A DNA stretch of 64,000 nucleotides, taken from contig NC_070614.1 in the NCBI RefSeq assembly GCF_027172205.1, positions 31,558,501 to 31,622,500 on the forward strand. Direction: 5' to 3'. Shown here one piece after another: positions 44,438 to 55,394 of the stretch (positions are counted from its first letter, which is position 1; each line of letters opens with the position of its first letter). The notes beneath the pieces were generated by a model, which was given only the letters and a program-made list of their open reading frames with translations, made no database searches and was not told the origin of the DNA. This DNA is from Podarcis raffonei. Its lineage: Eukaryota; Chordata; Lepidosauria; Squamata; Lacertidae. Made by a program: the position numbers and the translations under genes.

Positions 44438-44681
44438 GCCAGTGTGGTATAGCGGTTAAGAGCGGTAGTCACGTAATCTGGGGAACCGGGTTCGCTTCCC
44501 CGCTCCTCCACATGCAGCTGCTGGGTGACCTTGGGCCAGTCACACTTCTTTGAAGTCTCTCAGCCCCACTCACTTCACAGAGTGTTTGTTGTGGAGGAGG
44601 AAGGGAAAGGAGATTGTTAGCCGCTTTGAGACTCCTGAAGAGGAATGAAAGGCGGGATATCAAATCCAAACTCTTCTTCTT

Positions 44682-44712
<31 letters not shown>
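44438..44712 (+). repeat. MIR-like tRNA SINE with (TTC)n tail
   Basis: GTGTGGTATAGCGGTTAAGA head, GGTTCGCTTCC B box, GGGTGACCTTGGGC core, and the tail GATATCAAATCCAAACTC followed by about 14 TTC units. Confidence 0.92.
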
Positions 44713-44925
44713 ATGCTTCCCTTTTCCAGTGTCTAAATAAATCATAGTTCTACTACACGTGTTTGAATAAATGAATAAAGTCTAGATAAAAGAAAGAAAG
44801 TCCTTTGCATATGGTGCTCCTAATAATCTATTGTTTGAAATATTGGAGGCAGTAGCTGCTGCAGCTGTAGTATGAATGTTTATAGAATGAGACACCAGTC
44901 TTGACCTTGGTAGCTCAACAACTTC

Positions 44926-44926
44926 A

Positions 44927-44957
<31 letters not shown>

Positions 44958-45455
44958 CTTCTTCTTCTCTTTCTTTTTGTCTTTCTGTCTTTCTGTCTTT
45001 CTTTAATTTTATTTATACTCTACCCTCCCCGGCCAAGACTGGGCTCAGGGCAGCTAACATCAGGTATAAAAACAATTGATTAAAATACAACTTAAAAACA
45101 AGATTAAAATACTACTTAAAATGCAGCCTCATTTCATTGGATGCCCAGATCAAAAACTGTTTGGGGGGAGAAAATGTCAAATCTTCATGAAGGCCAACTA
45201 TCCAGACTGGTTCTATGTGGGCCAAAAAAGCCAGGGAAGTCCCCAAATAGGGGTTCTATCACAGAAGGAAAAGGAAAGAGGGGGAGGGGATCAGGCTGGT
45301 TCCAAGCCAAAGGCCAGGCAGAACAATTCTGTCTTACAGGCCCTGCGGAAAGAAATCAGATCCCACAGGGCCCTGGTATCATGAGACAGAGCGTTCAACC
45401 AGGCCGGAGCCAGTGTTGAAAAGGCCCTGGCCCTGGTTGAGGCTAATCTGACTTT
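44926..45455 (-). mobile_element. L2/CR1-group LINE fragment flanked by (CTT)n
   Basis: Minus strand codes a STRARAFSTLAPAWLNALSH stretch resembling the end of L2/CR1-group ORF2. (CTT)n runs flank both sides (44926-44968, 45458-45510). Confidence 0.6.
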
Positions 45456-45457
45456 CT

Positions 45458-45510
45458 TCTTCTTCTTCTTCTTCTTCTTCTTCTTCTTCTTCTTCTTCTT
45501 CTTCTTCTTC
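45458..45510. repeat. (TTC)n microsatellite
   Basis: About 17 TTC units, 130 bp before the OR-3 coding-exon acceptor. Confidence 0.95.
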
Positions 45511-45651
45511 CTCTGACCTGAAGCACAAAACAAAATAGAGTGAGAGGGCTGGAAGCAAAATCATCATAATTTGAATTATTGAAATTGAAACTGACATTGT
45601 TAGCAGAGTATAAGTGTTATAATTTCCATTATGTTTTCTTCTGCAGAAATT

Positions 45652-46613
45652 ATGCAACAGACTGTTGAGGGCAAACAATGGAACAAAACCTCAGTGACTG
45701 AATTTCTTCTCCTGGAATTTTCTGAGATTCGGGAACTGCAGATTCTACACTTTATTGGGTTCTTGGTGTTGTACATGGCAATTATATCAGGGAATCTTCT
45801 CATCATTTGCACAATAGCTATTGACCATCACCTTCACACTCCCATGTACTTCTTTCTGATGAACTTGGCCATGCAGGACATTGGTTCTATTTCAGTTATT
45901 ATCCCCAAATCCATAGCCAATTCTATCTTAAATACTAGACACATTTCTTATTCTGGATGTGTTGCTCAAGTACTCTTCTTTTTCTTTTTTTTATCATCTG
46001 ATTTCTCCCTTCTCACACTCATGGCTTATGATCGGTATGTTGCCATCTGCAATCCATTGCACTATGAGATGGTGATGAACAAGCAAGCCTGCATACAAAT
46101 GCTGGCATGTGTATGGACTAGTGGTCTTCTCCATGCAGTACTACACACCAGCTGCACCTTTGCAACCCCATTTTGCTCCAATGTTGTCAATCAGTTCTTC
46201 TGTGAAATTCCACAATTACTGAAGCTTGCGTGCTCAGATTTATACCTAATTGAAATTGGAGCTGTTATGTTGAGCATTATCATAGGGCTAAGCTGTTTTA
46301 CCTTCATCATAGTAACTTATGTGCAGATTTTCTATGCAGTGTTGAAAATTCCCTCTGCGCAGGGAAGGCAAAAGGCTTACTCAACTTGCATTCCTCACCT
46401 CATTGTTATCTCCACATTATTATTTACTGGATTCTTTGCCTACCTGAGGCCTACATCTAACACCCCTTCTGATCAGGATTTACTGTGGTATATTCTATGG
46501 TTCCACCCATGTTGAATCCAGTGATTTATAGTATGAGAAACAAGGAGATCAAGGCTGCCTTTTCAAAGCTATTAGGTTTTAGCCAAAACACATCATCCAG
46601 TTTTCTTCTTTAA
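45652..46613 (+). pseudogene. OR-3: OR14-like olfactory receptor pseudogene, single 7-bp deletion
   Basis: The frame is open from ATG 45652 (six bases after acceptor TTCTGCAG) through TM6 and carries GNLLIICTIA, HTPMYFFLMNLA, MAYDRYVAICNPL, FFCEIPQLLKLAC and YSTCIPHL. After SDQDL it shifts frame and stops at 46515. The correct frame resumes at once (VVYSMVPPMLNPVIYSMRNKE) and runs to TAA 46611-46613. Comparison with OR-2 (GAATTTGGTATTTACTATGG) indicates loss of seven bases near 46478-46481 between two ATTT repeats. No other defect is visible, so this is a young loss or possibly a polymorphism or assembly error. The N-terminus is about ten residues longer than in its paralogues. Confidence 0.9.
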
Positions 46614-46689
46614 CTGTGTGTGTACCCACACGTCTTAGCCTTTATCTAAGCAATGGTGCACCATGTTTTGTGGTTTGTTTGTTTTTTAA

Positions 46690-46960
46690 ATGCAATTATA
46701 TTTTATCCATCCCTTCCATTAAAAATAAATCAGTAATTTAGGAGGGTATTGAGATAAATGTAAAATGACAAATACATTGAGAAATAACAGATCAACAATA
46801 CAATGAAATGAAGAGGAATAAAGACATTCAACCTGGTTAGAAATATCATAATCAAAAATAAAAATGCCTGGGAAAACAATAAAGCTTTAACCTTCTGTAA
46901 AAAAAAAGAATAGTATGTTGGTGCTAAGAGTACCCATTTTTGGAAGTGATTCCATACTTG
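46690..46960 (-). mobile_element. L2/CR1-group LINE 3' fragment downstream of OR-3
   Basis: Counterpart of 39400-39720: CAACAATACAATGAAA...AAGAGGAATAAAGACATTCAACCTG. Shared by both tandem copies. Confidence 0.45.
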
Positions 46961-46984
46961 GGTCACCATCACAGAAATCATACA

Positions 46985-47170
46985 TCATACATGAATTGGA
47001 AGAATAAATATATGATACCCTTTAATCAATGGATCGACAATATAACAACATTCACAACTTGTGAACGGACTGTTTACAGACTTAGCCTTTTTTTGGATAA
47101 ATATGACAATATTTGGAATGAATTTATACAGAATGTAGGAGGTTATTTATATAAGAATGTATGGGAGTAA
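46985..47170 (+). mobile_element. Possible L1 ORF2 C-terminal fragment
   Basis: The open stretch NQWIDNITTFTTCER ... DKYDNIWNEFIQ resembles the end of L1 ORF2 in composition and W/F spacing. Weak call. Confidence 0.3.
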
Positions 47171-47193
47171 AGTACATTGCATTTTTCTATATG

Positions 47194-48016
47194 CAGTGGT
47201 ATCTTGGTTTATGAACTTAGAATCATAGAATCATAGAGTTGGAAGAGACCACAAGGGCCATCGAGTCCAACCCCCTGCCAAGCAGGAAACACCATCAGAG
47301 GACTCCTGACATATGGTTGTCAAGCCTTTGCTTAAAGACCTCCAAAGAAGGAGACTCCACCACACTCCTTGGCAGCAAATTCCACTGTCGAACAGCTCTT
47401 ACTGTCAGGAAGTTCTTCCTAATGTTTAGGTGGAATCTTCTTTCTTGTAGTTTGGATCCATTGCTCCGTGTCCACTTCTCTGGAGCAGCAGAAAACAACC
47501 TTTCTCCCTCCTCTATGTGACATCCTTTTTTATATTTGAACATGGCTATCATATCACCCCTTAACCTCCTCTTCTCCAGGCTAAACATGCCCAGCTCCCT
47601 TAGCCGTTCCTCATAAGGCATCGTTTCCAGGCCTTTGACCATTTTGGTTGCCCTCCTCTGGACACGTTCCAGTTTGTCAGTGTCCTTCTTGAACTGTGGT
47701 GCCCAGAACTGGACACAGTACTCCAGGTGAGGTCTGACCAGAGCAGAATACAGTGGCACTATTACTTCCCTTGATCTAGATGCTTAATCTGTCCCAGAAG
47801 TCTGTTCTTAAACCAAAGTGTTCTTAAACCAAGGTGTGCTTTCCCATAGCAGCAGGGGACTCGATTTACAAATGGAACACACTCAACAGGAAGCGGAACA
47901 TGTTCTGCTTCCAAGGCAAAGTTCAGAAACCAAAACACCTATGTACTTCCGGGTTTGCCGCATTCTTAATCCAAGTTGTTCATAAACTAAATTGTTCTTA
48001 AACCAAGGTACCTCTG
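47194..48016. mobile_element. Tigger-like MITE split by a CR1 LINE
   Basis: Left end CAGTGGTATCTTGGTTTATG (47194-) and right end CTTAAACCAAGGTACCTCTG (-48016). The interior pieces 47194-47219 and 47784-48016 join across the CR1 element. A TTA is present on both sides of the CR1 (47217-47219, 47784-47786). Confidence 0.75.
47220..47783 (-). mobile_element. CR1 LINE 3' end, nested in a MITE
   Basis: Minus-strand 154-codon open frame (47295-47759) codes the CR1 ORF2 end: [54 protein letters not shown] and VFKQRLDNH. The 3' tail is repeated GATTCTAT. 5' truncated, with the remaining frame unbroken, hence relatively young. Confidence 0.95.
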
Positions 48017-48105
48017 TGTATTTTTCTTATACAGATCTTTGTTCTTCTCCCCATCACTTCCCCCTTTTTTCTCTGTATCACTTTATTTCTTTATAATTGA
48101 AATTC

Positions 48106-48139
<34 letters not shown>
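48106..48139. repeat. (AAT)n microsatellite
   Basis: About ten AAT units. Confidence 0.9.
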
Positions 48140-48140
<1 letters not shown>

Positions 48141-49820
48141 ATGGTGTTTTCCCTCTAAAGATGAAATATGAAGAACAGCTTCCTCTGGCATTCTTAGTAC
48201 ACAGGCAAGTCCAAGTCCAAGTAACTCATGACAGTTCTCACTGCCCCATTGATCATCAAAACAAAAGAGTGATATAGGTGTATTGTAAAATATTCAAGTC
48301 ATGTTGTGATCACGTGGAAAAAGTGGCATTTGAACATATTACACCTCTGGGGTCTTATGTAGGACATGTATAAAACTTGAACCTGCTTAGCTAATGGACA
48401 GCCACTGCAATTTTTTGACATTTTAAGCTGCATGTTTTGAGGAATTAACTATATGTGGTAGACGTCATATAATGGAATGCGAGCTTATTTTTGGACTATA
48501 GAGATAACAGGCATGAGTGTGGTGGTGTATCTTATCAGTACATGGGGTCAATCTGGGCTGATTGCCAAGATTTGTCATTGATTTATGGGTTAGCAAGATC
48601 ATGGACATGATAGGGATAAGTGCATATTAGACTGACAGTGGAGATGGCAGCTTGCCAACCTTTTGATGTAAGTCATTGGTCCTTTCCCTGGTTGACCACA
48701 AGAATGTGGCTGTCTTCCATATTCTCACACTCAGATAGTATATTAGGACCAGTAGTGCCCCTGCTTAAAGAGATACCAATGCCAGCCTTTGACCGAAGGA
48801 GTAAAATGATGTGCTGCTGCTCTGGAGGAAATTTCCCAGTAACTCAAAGCTATCTGAATTTATATACTTTGCTTTGTTTTGTTCTTGTTTAGAACAAATA
48901 AATTGTTTAGCAAATAAATGCCTTTAATTATTAAATTGGTGTTTCATTTGGGGGGAAATTCATTTGGATTTCTACCATTGACAACCTATTCTCTAAATGG
49001 GTTTAATAACGTTTTATATTTATCTACAACTGAAACTATACATTACATTATAGGCACGGAACTTTCCCTCAGTGTAGGGTGATGGGTGCATCACATGGCT
49101 TAGTCACATGGCTCTAACAAGCCTCTATTGAGTTCCTATAAACTATTGAGTTTCTGTACCAATAACTTTCACCACTTTGCAACTAAGCCTGATTTTACTG
49201 CGTGTGCAACTTTTTTGACTGATGTATGGAAAAACATGTGAACCTGACCTTTGAAAAGTTTACATGGAAACCAATTTTTAACTTACAAAAATGTGGTATT
49301 TTCCTATGCTGAGAGAAAATGAAACTTTGGAACTCACTTTGAAGAGTATATTTTAAAGGTCAAGCAGCCTATATTTCTATACTTTACTTTCCTGCATATT
49401 TTGTGACTTTAAATCTCTGCCGGGATTCTTTCACCGAAGTGTATACTTGCCCCAAACCTGGATCTTGGCACCCAGTAATTGTAAGTAGATATCAAATAGA
49501 GAACATAAAAGCACTGCCCTCTGACAATATTCAAATAGAGGGCCATCCTTACGCTAGTTACCAATGAGTCTTTACATCTTTATTGTAGTACAGAAAGAGA
49601 CATTGTGAGGAGTAGATAACTTTGTAATAGTGCACAGTGCAGGTAAGTTAACTTTTATCTGTGTGATTATCTGGGGGAATTATTTGGGGCTCTTGGGACC
49701 AAGACTCAAGGTTCACATAAACTGATTAACAAAACTCTGCCTCAGGGTGACAAATTTGTATCATCCGTTTAAAAAGATCTTCATGAGTCTCAAAACAAAG
49801 AAGAGCTGAAGAACTTCAAA
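48140..49820. other. Intergenic, no gene seen
   Basis: No coding or RNA gene and no repeat family that I recognise. Confidence 0.45.
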
Positions 49821-49829
49821 ACATCCCGG

Positions 49830-49910
49830 ATAGCTAGACAGATACACATCACTTGGAAGCAGCAAATGAAGAAGCTGCATCTGGTGACTGCATTGTCTAG
49901 AAAGAAGATG
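49830..49910 (+). promoter_or_regulatory. Putative untranslated first exon of OR-4
   Basis: Shares GAAG-CTGCATCTGGTG with the OR-3 block and ends AAGATG|GTGAGT followed by TATTTATA. It lies 2.2 kb before the OR-4 acceptor. The match to OR-2/OR-3 is partial but in the right order on both sides of the donor. Confidence 0.5.
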
Positions 49911-49919
49911 GTGAGTTAT

Positions 49920-51120
49920 TTATATAATGAAAATTTAGAAATTGCTAGTGTAGTTTTCTGTGGGCAGCTTCATGGTTCACGGAAATCTGCCTTTTGGAGC
50001 TGAGGTTGAGGGACTTATGCCAGCATACTTCTAGCTCAGGTGGGGTAAAGAACATACGCTAACATAGCCCCAGCTCAGATGGGAATGCCCGAGATCTACC
50101 AAATCCAAATTCCATCATTTCGGTAAAGCCTGGGTTTGGACTGTGCTGTAAAATGAAATGAAATTGAAACATTCAGATATCTTGGAAAAGCAGTAAGGAA
50201 ACTCTTATAATGGTTATAATTTATTGGAGCTTAATTATGGTATGCCTTTGTGGTTCTGACTTGGTGAGTTTGTAGCCACTAAAAACTCTTGTTTGAATCC
50301 TAACATAATTTGCCTTAAGGAAGTTCAGGCAGCAGTTTGTAACCTATGGAAAGCCTCTTTGCAGAATAAGGGGTGTGAACCCATGTGAAATTGGTGGGGC
50401 TAGGGCTGTAGCGCTTTCGAAATTCTGCACAACTTTCAGTACACTTTGAGTTTAACTATTAGGGCAAGATCCATTCAGTTAGGAACTACTATAGTCAGAA
50501 AAACTATTTTGGGAAAAACTATAGCTATTTATGTTAATGCTGAACTCACTGAAATTAGAAAACTTAAAATGGTTATCCTGGGCTCAAGTGAAGCATTTTG
50601 TTTTTGTACTGCTAGTTTAATTAGAGCATTCTGTTAATAGAAATGGAATGGTCTTTTACAGAGCATAGGCAGAGCAATCCTAATAGGAAGCATTGTAACT
50701 TATGCCAGAGGAGCTATTGGGGAAAACTAGGCTTGATATTGTGTGTAACTGGGCTCACGTATGCTGCTGCAGACTTGGAGATATATAATCATATTATAAT
50801 AAAGGACGGCTGTTGAAACACATACTGAAACATGTAAAAGCACTGCTTTTACATTATACATACCCCCGTGCAAAGGGTTGTTAAAGCCAAAACACATTTG
50901 GACACATGGTCCAATCAGACTGCTGCACTTACCAACTTAGCAGCTATTTTCTGCACTAACTGTAGCCCCTGGACCATCTTCAAGAGCAGCCCCATGCAGA
51001 GTACATTTTAAATAACTTACATAGAAAGTCATTAAAGCATGGACAACTGAGGCTATGCTATCATGGCTCAATAATGGTCATAGCTAGAGAACCAGGCATA
51101 AGCACCCCTGGCTACAGAGA
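49920..51120. other. Inferred 5' intron region of OR-4
   Basis: Non-coding. No recognised gene or repeat before the hAT MITE at 51136. Confidence 0.4.
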
Positions 51121-51135
51121 CTTGAGACTCTAGTG

Positions 51136-51364
51136 CTGTGGTTCCCAACGTGGGGCACACGCCCAAGAGGGGAGCAATTTCATTTTTAAGGGGGGGCAAT
51201 CTGAGAATGAGTCAAACCAAGTCAATGGCCTTTTAGACTTCCTCCATGTGAATAGGAGTTCACTTTTTGAATAATAAGAATTATATATCAATGGGGGGGG
51301 AGGGAATCAGGATTTTAGAGATGCTTAGGTGGAGCATGGCCCAAAAAAAGGTTGGGAACCACTG
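51136..51364. mobile_element. hAT-type MITE
   Basis: 229 bp with ends CTGTGGTTCCCAAC / GTTGGGAACCACTG, flanked by CTAGTG on both sides (51130-51135, 51365-51370). Confidence 0.75.
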
Positions 51365-51433
51365 CTAGTGATAAACTGGAATGTAGGAGTACTCCCAGAC
51401 TACGATCTGGATTCCAACTTCTATATTAAGATA

Positions 51434-51627
51434 CAGTGGTACCTTGGTTTGCGACCATTTTGGATTACAACCACATCAAACCTGGAAGTGTGTGTCCCTT
51501 TTTTTTGGATTACAACACATTCTTTTTGGGAGGCCCCATTGGCGAAAGCGCACCTTGGGTTACAACCTGATTTGGTTTACAACCAGACTTCCAGAACGGA
51601 TCATGGTTGTAAACCAAGGTACCACTG
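51434..51627. mobile_element. Tigger-like MITE
   Basis: 194 bp, ends CAGTGGTACCTTGGTTT / AAACCAAGGTACCACTG, flanked by TA. The interior is partly palindromic. Confidence 0.85.
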
Positions 51628-51676
51628 TAAAGTATTTTAATATAACATATATATTTACTTAAATCCAAATATGGTA

Positions 51677-51782
51677 TGTATTTGGATACAATATATTTAG
51701 AAATGCATACACGGATATAAAATGTATACTTATACATCTTACATCAGTATATGCATTTCTAAATATATTGTATCCAAATACA
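51677..51782. repeat. Perfect 33-bp hairpin (AT-rich)
   Basis: 51677-51709 is the exact reverse complement of 51750-51782, with a 40-base spacer. Element family is not recognised. Confidence 0.9.
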
Positions 51783-52104
51783 CATTCCAGTAGAGTTTTT
51801 TTGGGGGGGGTTGAGTTGGAACTGTACTGCAGAATTCAAAGGAATGCAGAATGTAAAGGATAATCTTGGCATGATCTGCAAGAGTCTAGCGGGGTAGATC
51901 AACTGAGTTCACCTCAGAATTCACAGAAATTGAATTCCTCAAGTATCCTCAAGCAAGACCCATGCTACCCAGCCCATTGACAACAAATGCTGACATGAAT
52001 GCAAATCAAGTACCATTGCTTAACTTCTGTACTTGGCAGATTTTAGTGAAGTGTTACATGTATCTATTTCTTTTCCCTTTTTTTGATATAGCATGCAATT
52101 TGTA

Positions 52105-53070
52105 ATGATGGAAACTATAGCCAACATGAGTTCCATGTCCCATTTTCTACTGCTGGAGTTCTCTGAGATCCGAGAGCTGCAGCTCTTGCACTTTTTTGTA
52201 TTCCTGGCATTGTACTTGGCAACTGTGACTGGAAATCTTCTCATCATATCTGCAATAGTCTCTGACAATCACCTCCACACTCCCATGTACTTCTTCCTGA
52301 TGAACCTAGCAATGCTGGACCTTGGTTCAATTTCTGTAGCTATACCTAAATCCATAGTTAATTCCTTCTTTAATACCAGATTGATTTCTCATTCTGGATG
52401 TGTTGCCCAGGTTTTCTTCCTACTCTTTTTTGTAGCATCAGATTTTGCCCTCCTCACAGTGATGGCACATGATCGCTATGTTGCCATTTGCAACCCGCTG
52501 CGGTATGAGACAATAATGAACAAAGTAGCCTGTATGAAAATGGTTGCAAGTGCGTGGATAAGCGGCCTTGTCTATGGAATAGTACACACAAGTAGCACCT
52601 TTGCAAACTCCTTCTGCTCTAATGTGGTTGATCAGTTCTTCTGTGAAATCCCACAGTTGCTCAAGCTCTCCTGCACTGATTTATACCTAGTTGAAGTTGG
52701 TGTTCTTGTGCTGAGTGTTAGCATAGTGCTCGGTTGCTTCATTTTCATCATTGTAACGTATGTGCAAATCTTCACTACAGTGCTGAGAATTCCCTCGGTG
52801 CAGGGAAGGCAAAAGGCCTTCTCCACGTGCCTTCCCCACCTTATTGTGGTCTCCATGTTTGTATTCACTGGAATTTTTGCCTACCTCAGGCTTCCCACTA
52901 ATTCACAATCTGATCTGGATTTGGCGTTTGCAGTTATATATTCTGTGGTTCCACCCCTGATGAATCCACTGATCTACAGCTTGAGGAACAAAGATATCAA
53001 GGTTGCCCTGTGGAAAATGCTGAATCTGAAGGGCTCATCTAAGAATCCCTTTTCTGAATTTCATTCCTAA
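52105..53070 (+). CDS. OR-4: olfactory receptor, OR14-like, intact
   Basis: About 321 aa, single coding exon. Motifs: NMSS (glycosylation), GNLLIISAIVS, HTPMYFFLMNLA, MAHDRYVAICNPL (His in place of the commoner Tyr), FFCEIPQLLKLSC, FSTCLPHL and PPLMNPLIYSLRNKD. Three in-frame ATGs (52093, 52105, 52108) are possible. The first is one base after the acceptor GATATAG, so 52105 or 52108 is more likely. An untranslated first exon is inferred at about 49830-49910. No defect seen. Confidence 0.95.
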   Translation: MMETIANMSSMSHFLLLEFSEIRELQLLHFFVFLALYLATVTGNLLIISAIVSDNHLHTPMYFFLMNLAMLDLGSISVAIPKSIVNSFFNTRLISHSGCVAQVFFLLFFVASDFALLTVMAHDRYVAICNPLRYETIMNKVACMKMVASAWISGLVYGIVHTSSTFANSFCSNVVDQFFCEIPQLLKLSCTDLYLVEVGVLVLSVSIVLGCFIFIIVTYVQIFTTVLRIPSVQGRQKAFSTCLPHLIVVSMFVFTGIFAYLRLPTNSQSDLDLAFAVIYSVVPPLMNPLIYSLRNKDIKVALWKMLNLKGSSKNPFSEFHS

Positions 53071-53171
53071 GCACAAACTTCTTGGGGATAGCTCATCATA
53101 CAAACTTATACTTTAGCCAACCTGATGCCTTCCATCTGTTTTAGACTTCAACTCTCATCAGATTCAGTCTG

Positions 53172-53237
53172 TGTGGACAATGGTAAAGGATGATGGGAGT
53201 TTAGGTTATAGCTAAATTGAATGCATATAAACATTTT

Positions 53238-53280
<43 letters not shown>

Positions 53281-53485
53281 GAAGGGCAGACAGAGGGGCT
53301 GCTCTATCTTATTATAAAAATATCGCTGGCTCTATGCGTCTTTATTTTATGCTAAACTGTGCCATCTGGGACAGCTGGACTGCCTCATGTGGACAATGGG
53401 AAAGGATGATGGGAGTTTAGGTTATAGCATTGGCATCTGCTAAATTGAATGCATATAAACATTTTGGTATATATATATATATATG
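53172..53485. repeat. Local tandem duplication with (AT)n
   Basis: TGTGGACAATGG-AAAGGATG ... ACATTTTGGTATATAT occurs at 53172-53278 and again at 53389-53485. The first copy lacks about 12 bp (ATTGGCATCTGC-like). Each ends in an (AT)n run. Confidence 0.85.
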
Positions 53486-53586
53486 TTTCTCTCCAATTGC
53501 CCCCAAATTCCTTCATTAAAAGACCAGAGACATTTTGAAAAACGTAAAGGCTTCCTTCCAGATAAGACAAGTCTACCAAGAGACTA

Positions 53587-53828
53587 CAGTGGTACCTCGG
53601 GTTAAGTACTTAATTTGTTCCGGAGGTCCGTTCTTAACCTGAAACTGTTCTTAACCTGAAGCACCACTTAAGCTAATGGAGCCTCCTAGTGCTGCTGCGC
53701 CACTGGAGCACGATTTCTGTTCTCATCCTGAAGCAAAGTTCTTAACCTGAAGCACTATTTCTGGGTTAGCGGAGTCTGTAACCTGAAGTGTATGTAACCT
53801 GAAGCGTATTTAACCCGAGGTACCACTG
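53587..53828. mobile_element. Tigger-like MITE
   Basis: 242 bp, CAGTGGTACCTCGGGTTAAG to CCGAGGTACCACTG, flanked by TA. It is closest to the copy at 13890-14128 (GTTCCGGAGGTC and CACGATTTCTGTTCTCATCC shared). Confidence 0.9.
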
Positions 53829-54171
53829 TAATTGCCAGTGAACAAATAAATATTTTTTCATGAGAGGTTGAGTGTCACTCTTAGAACAAATTTCTGACAT
53901 CTCTTTAATGCCTCTGGGATACTGACCTGGAATCTACTACATGTTGTTATGAGGGCAGAAGGTAATCCACTTATGTATAGCGCTATAACAAGGTTGCACA
54001 TATTCAGTGGGAAATTTGAGGCAAGACGTGGCCACTATTATGGGCAGCAAATTCATTATCTCAGAGTAATTTGGGTTATGCCTGTTGTCTCCTTTCTCTA
54101 GGGCCCTGAATCTTATGATGTTCCCCATAAGTTTTAAAATGAGTTAGGAATGTCTGCAGCACTGTAAGTCC

Positions 54172-54550
54172 TTGTTAGTTGATGTTTTTGTTTTAGCTGC
54201 AAGTTTTAGTTCCCAAGTGTCAATCCATTTGAAAGAACTGCTGTAGAGATAAGCCAGAACAAATACCAAGCTTCAGAAAAGGTTTTCTGCTGACTCAATC
54301 TGAAACATAGAAGTTCAGTATGACAGTGTTCTGTTTAAATTTTTTTATGACACTTGTGTAAATTATATCATTCATGTAAGAGCCTTATTTATGTACTGCT
54401 CTTTGATGTTTGTTTTATATTACTTACATCTGTATAAGTTCTTCGCTAAGAATCCCTTATTAAAATACATTAAGAATTTCTGGGGGGAAATACTGAAAGA
54501 AGTACAGGCTATGATCTTCCCAGAAACCCTAAAATAACTCTTCTTTTTGA
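54172..54550 (+). repeat. Segmental duplication unit, copy 1 left part
   Basis: Matches 62672-62763 plus 63147-63420 in the same order and orientation (AGTTTTAGTTCCCAA, GACAGTG-TCT, TATCATTCATGTAA, AACCCTAAAATAACTCT-like). The end codes an L1-like FWGEI stretch. Confidence 0.75.
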
Positions 54551-54760
54551 AAGTTCATTCTGAAGTTAGTAATACTGATTTACAGCAGGTTCCTACACTG
54601 CTAACCGCAAAATGGTATATTGCACAAAAATTGGAAAAATACCCCCCCACTTATTTAAAAAACAAGACTCAAAGTAGTTTACAAGAAAAACAAATAAAAT
54701 CAAGAAAAAGGTACAACTCATTGGCTAAGGAAAACCTGGCAAATTTATCTTAATGCTAAA
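54545..54760 (+). mobile_element. L1 ORF2 fragment
   Basis: Open stretch TLLTAKWYIAQKLEKYPP, typical of the L1 ORF2 C-terminal region. Confidence 0.5.
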
Positions 54761-55191
54761 ACTTACATAATTACATAAAACAATACATAATTATCAAGAA
54801 AACAAATTTATTGAGTAATGGGTTTTATTTTTACATTTCTGGAATTACAATGTAAATGATGATATTTTCCCTTTCAATCTATTTTTTTTGTTTTGTTATG
54901 TTGCCCCTTTTCTAATTCACACATCATTTTTCTTTATCTTATTTCCCTCCCTTTTTACTTCATTTATTTTCTTTTTTTCATGACAGAAAGGTTGTTTGAT
55001 GTACAACATCTTGACTACAAAGTGCAATGTTATAAGATCAATAAAAGTGTTTATTATTGTTGTTGTTGTTATTATTAATAATAATACAAGATATATATTT
55101 AAAAAAAGTTACACAAGCACTTAACTTCAGTTTTGGTGTTCTTAGAATGAAAGTCACTAAGTCAGTGGAGTCTGGTCTTTTGTTATATATG

Positions 55192-55195
<4 letters not shown>

Positions 55196-55225
<30 letters not shown>
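55196..55225. repeat. (CA)n microsatellite
   Basis: About 15 CA units. Confidence 0.9.
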
Positions 55226-55227
<2 letters not shown>

Positions 55228-55394
55228 CTGAGCAAAGGATGGAAGGGCCATAACATTAACTGCCCAACACATCTTTCTCCTCCTTCAGGGTTCTAGGGTT
55301 CTAGGGTTCTAATTTAGGTTTCAGTTAATCATGTATTTGTGTTCCTAGCCCCACATAAGTCTACACAATGACAAAGACTCTCCTCCCTGGAAGA

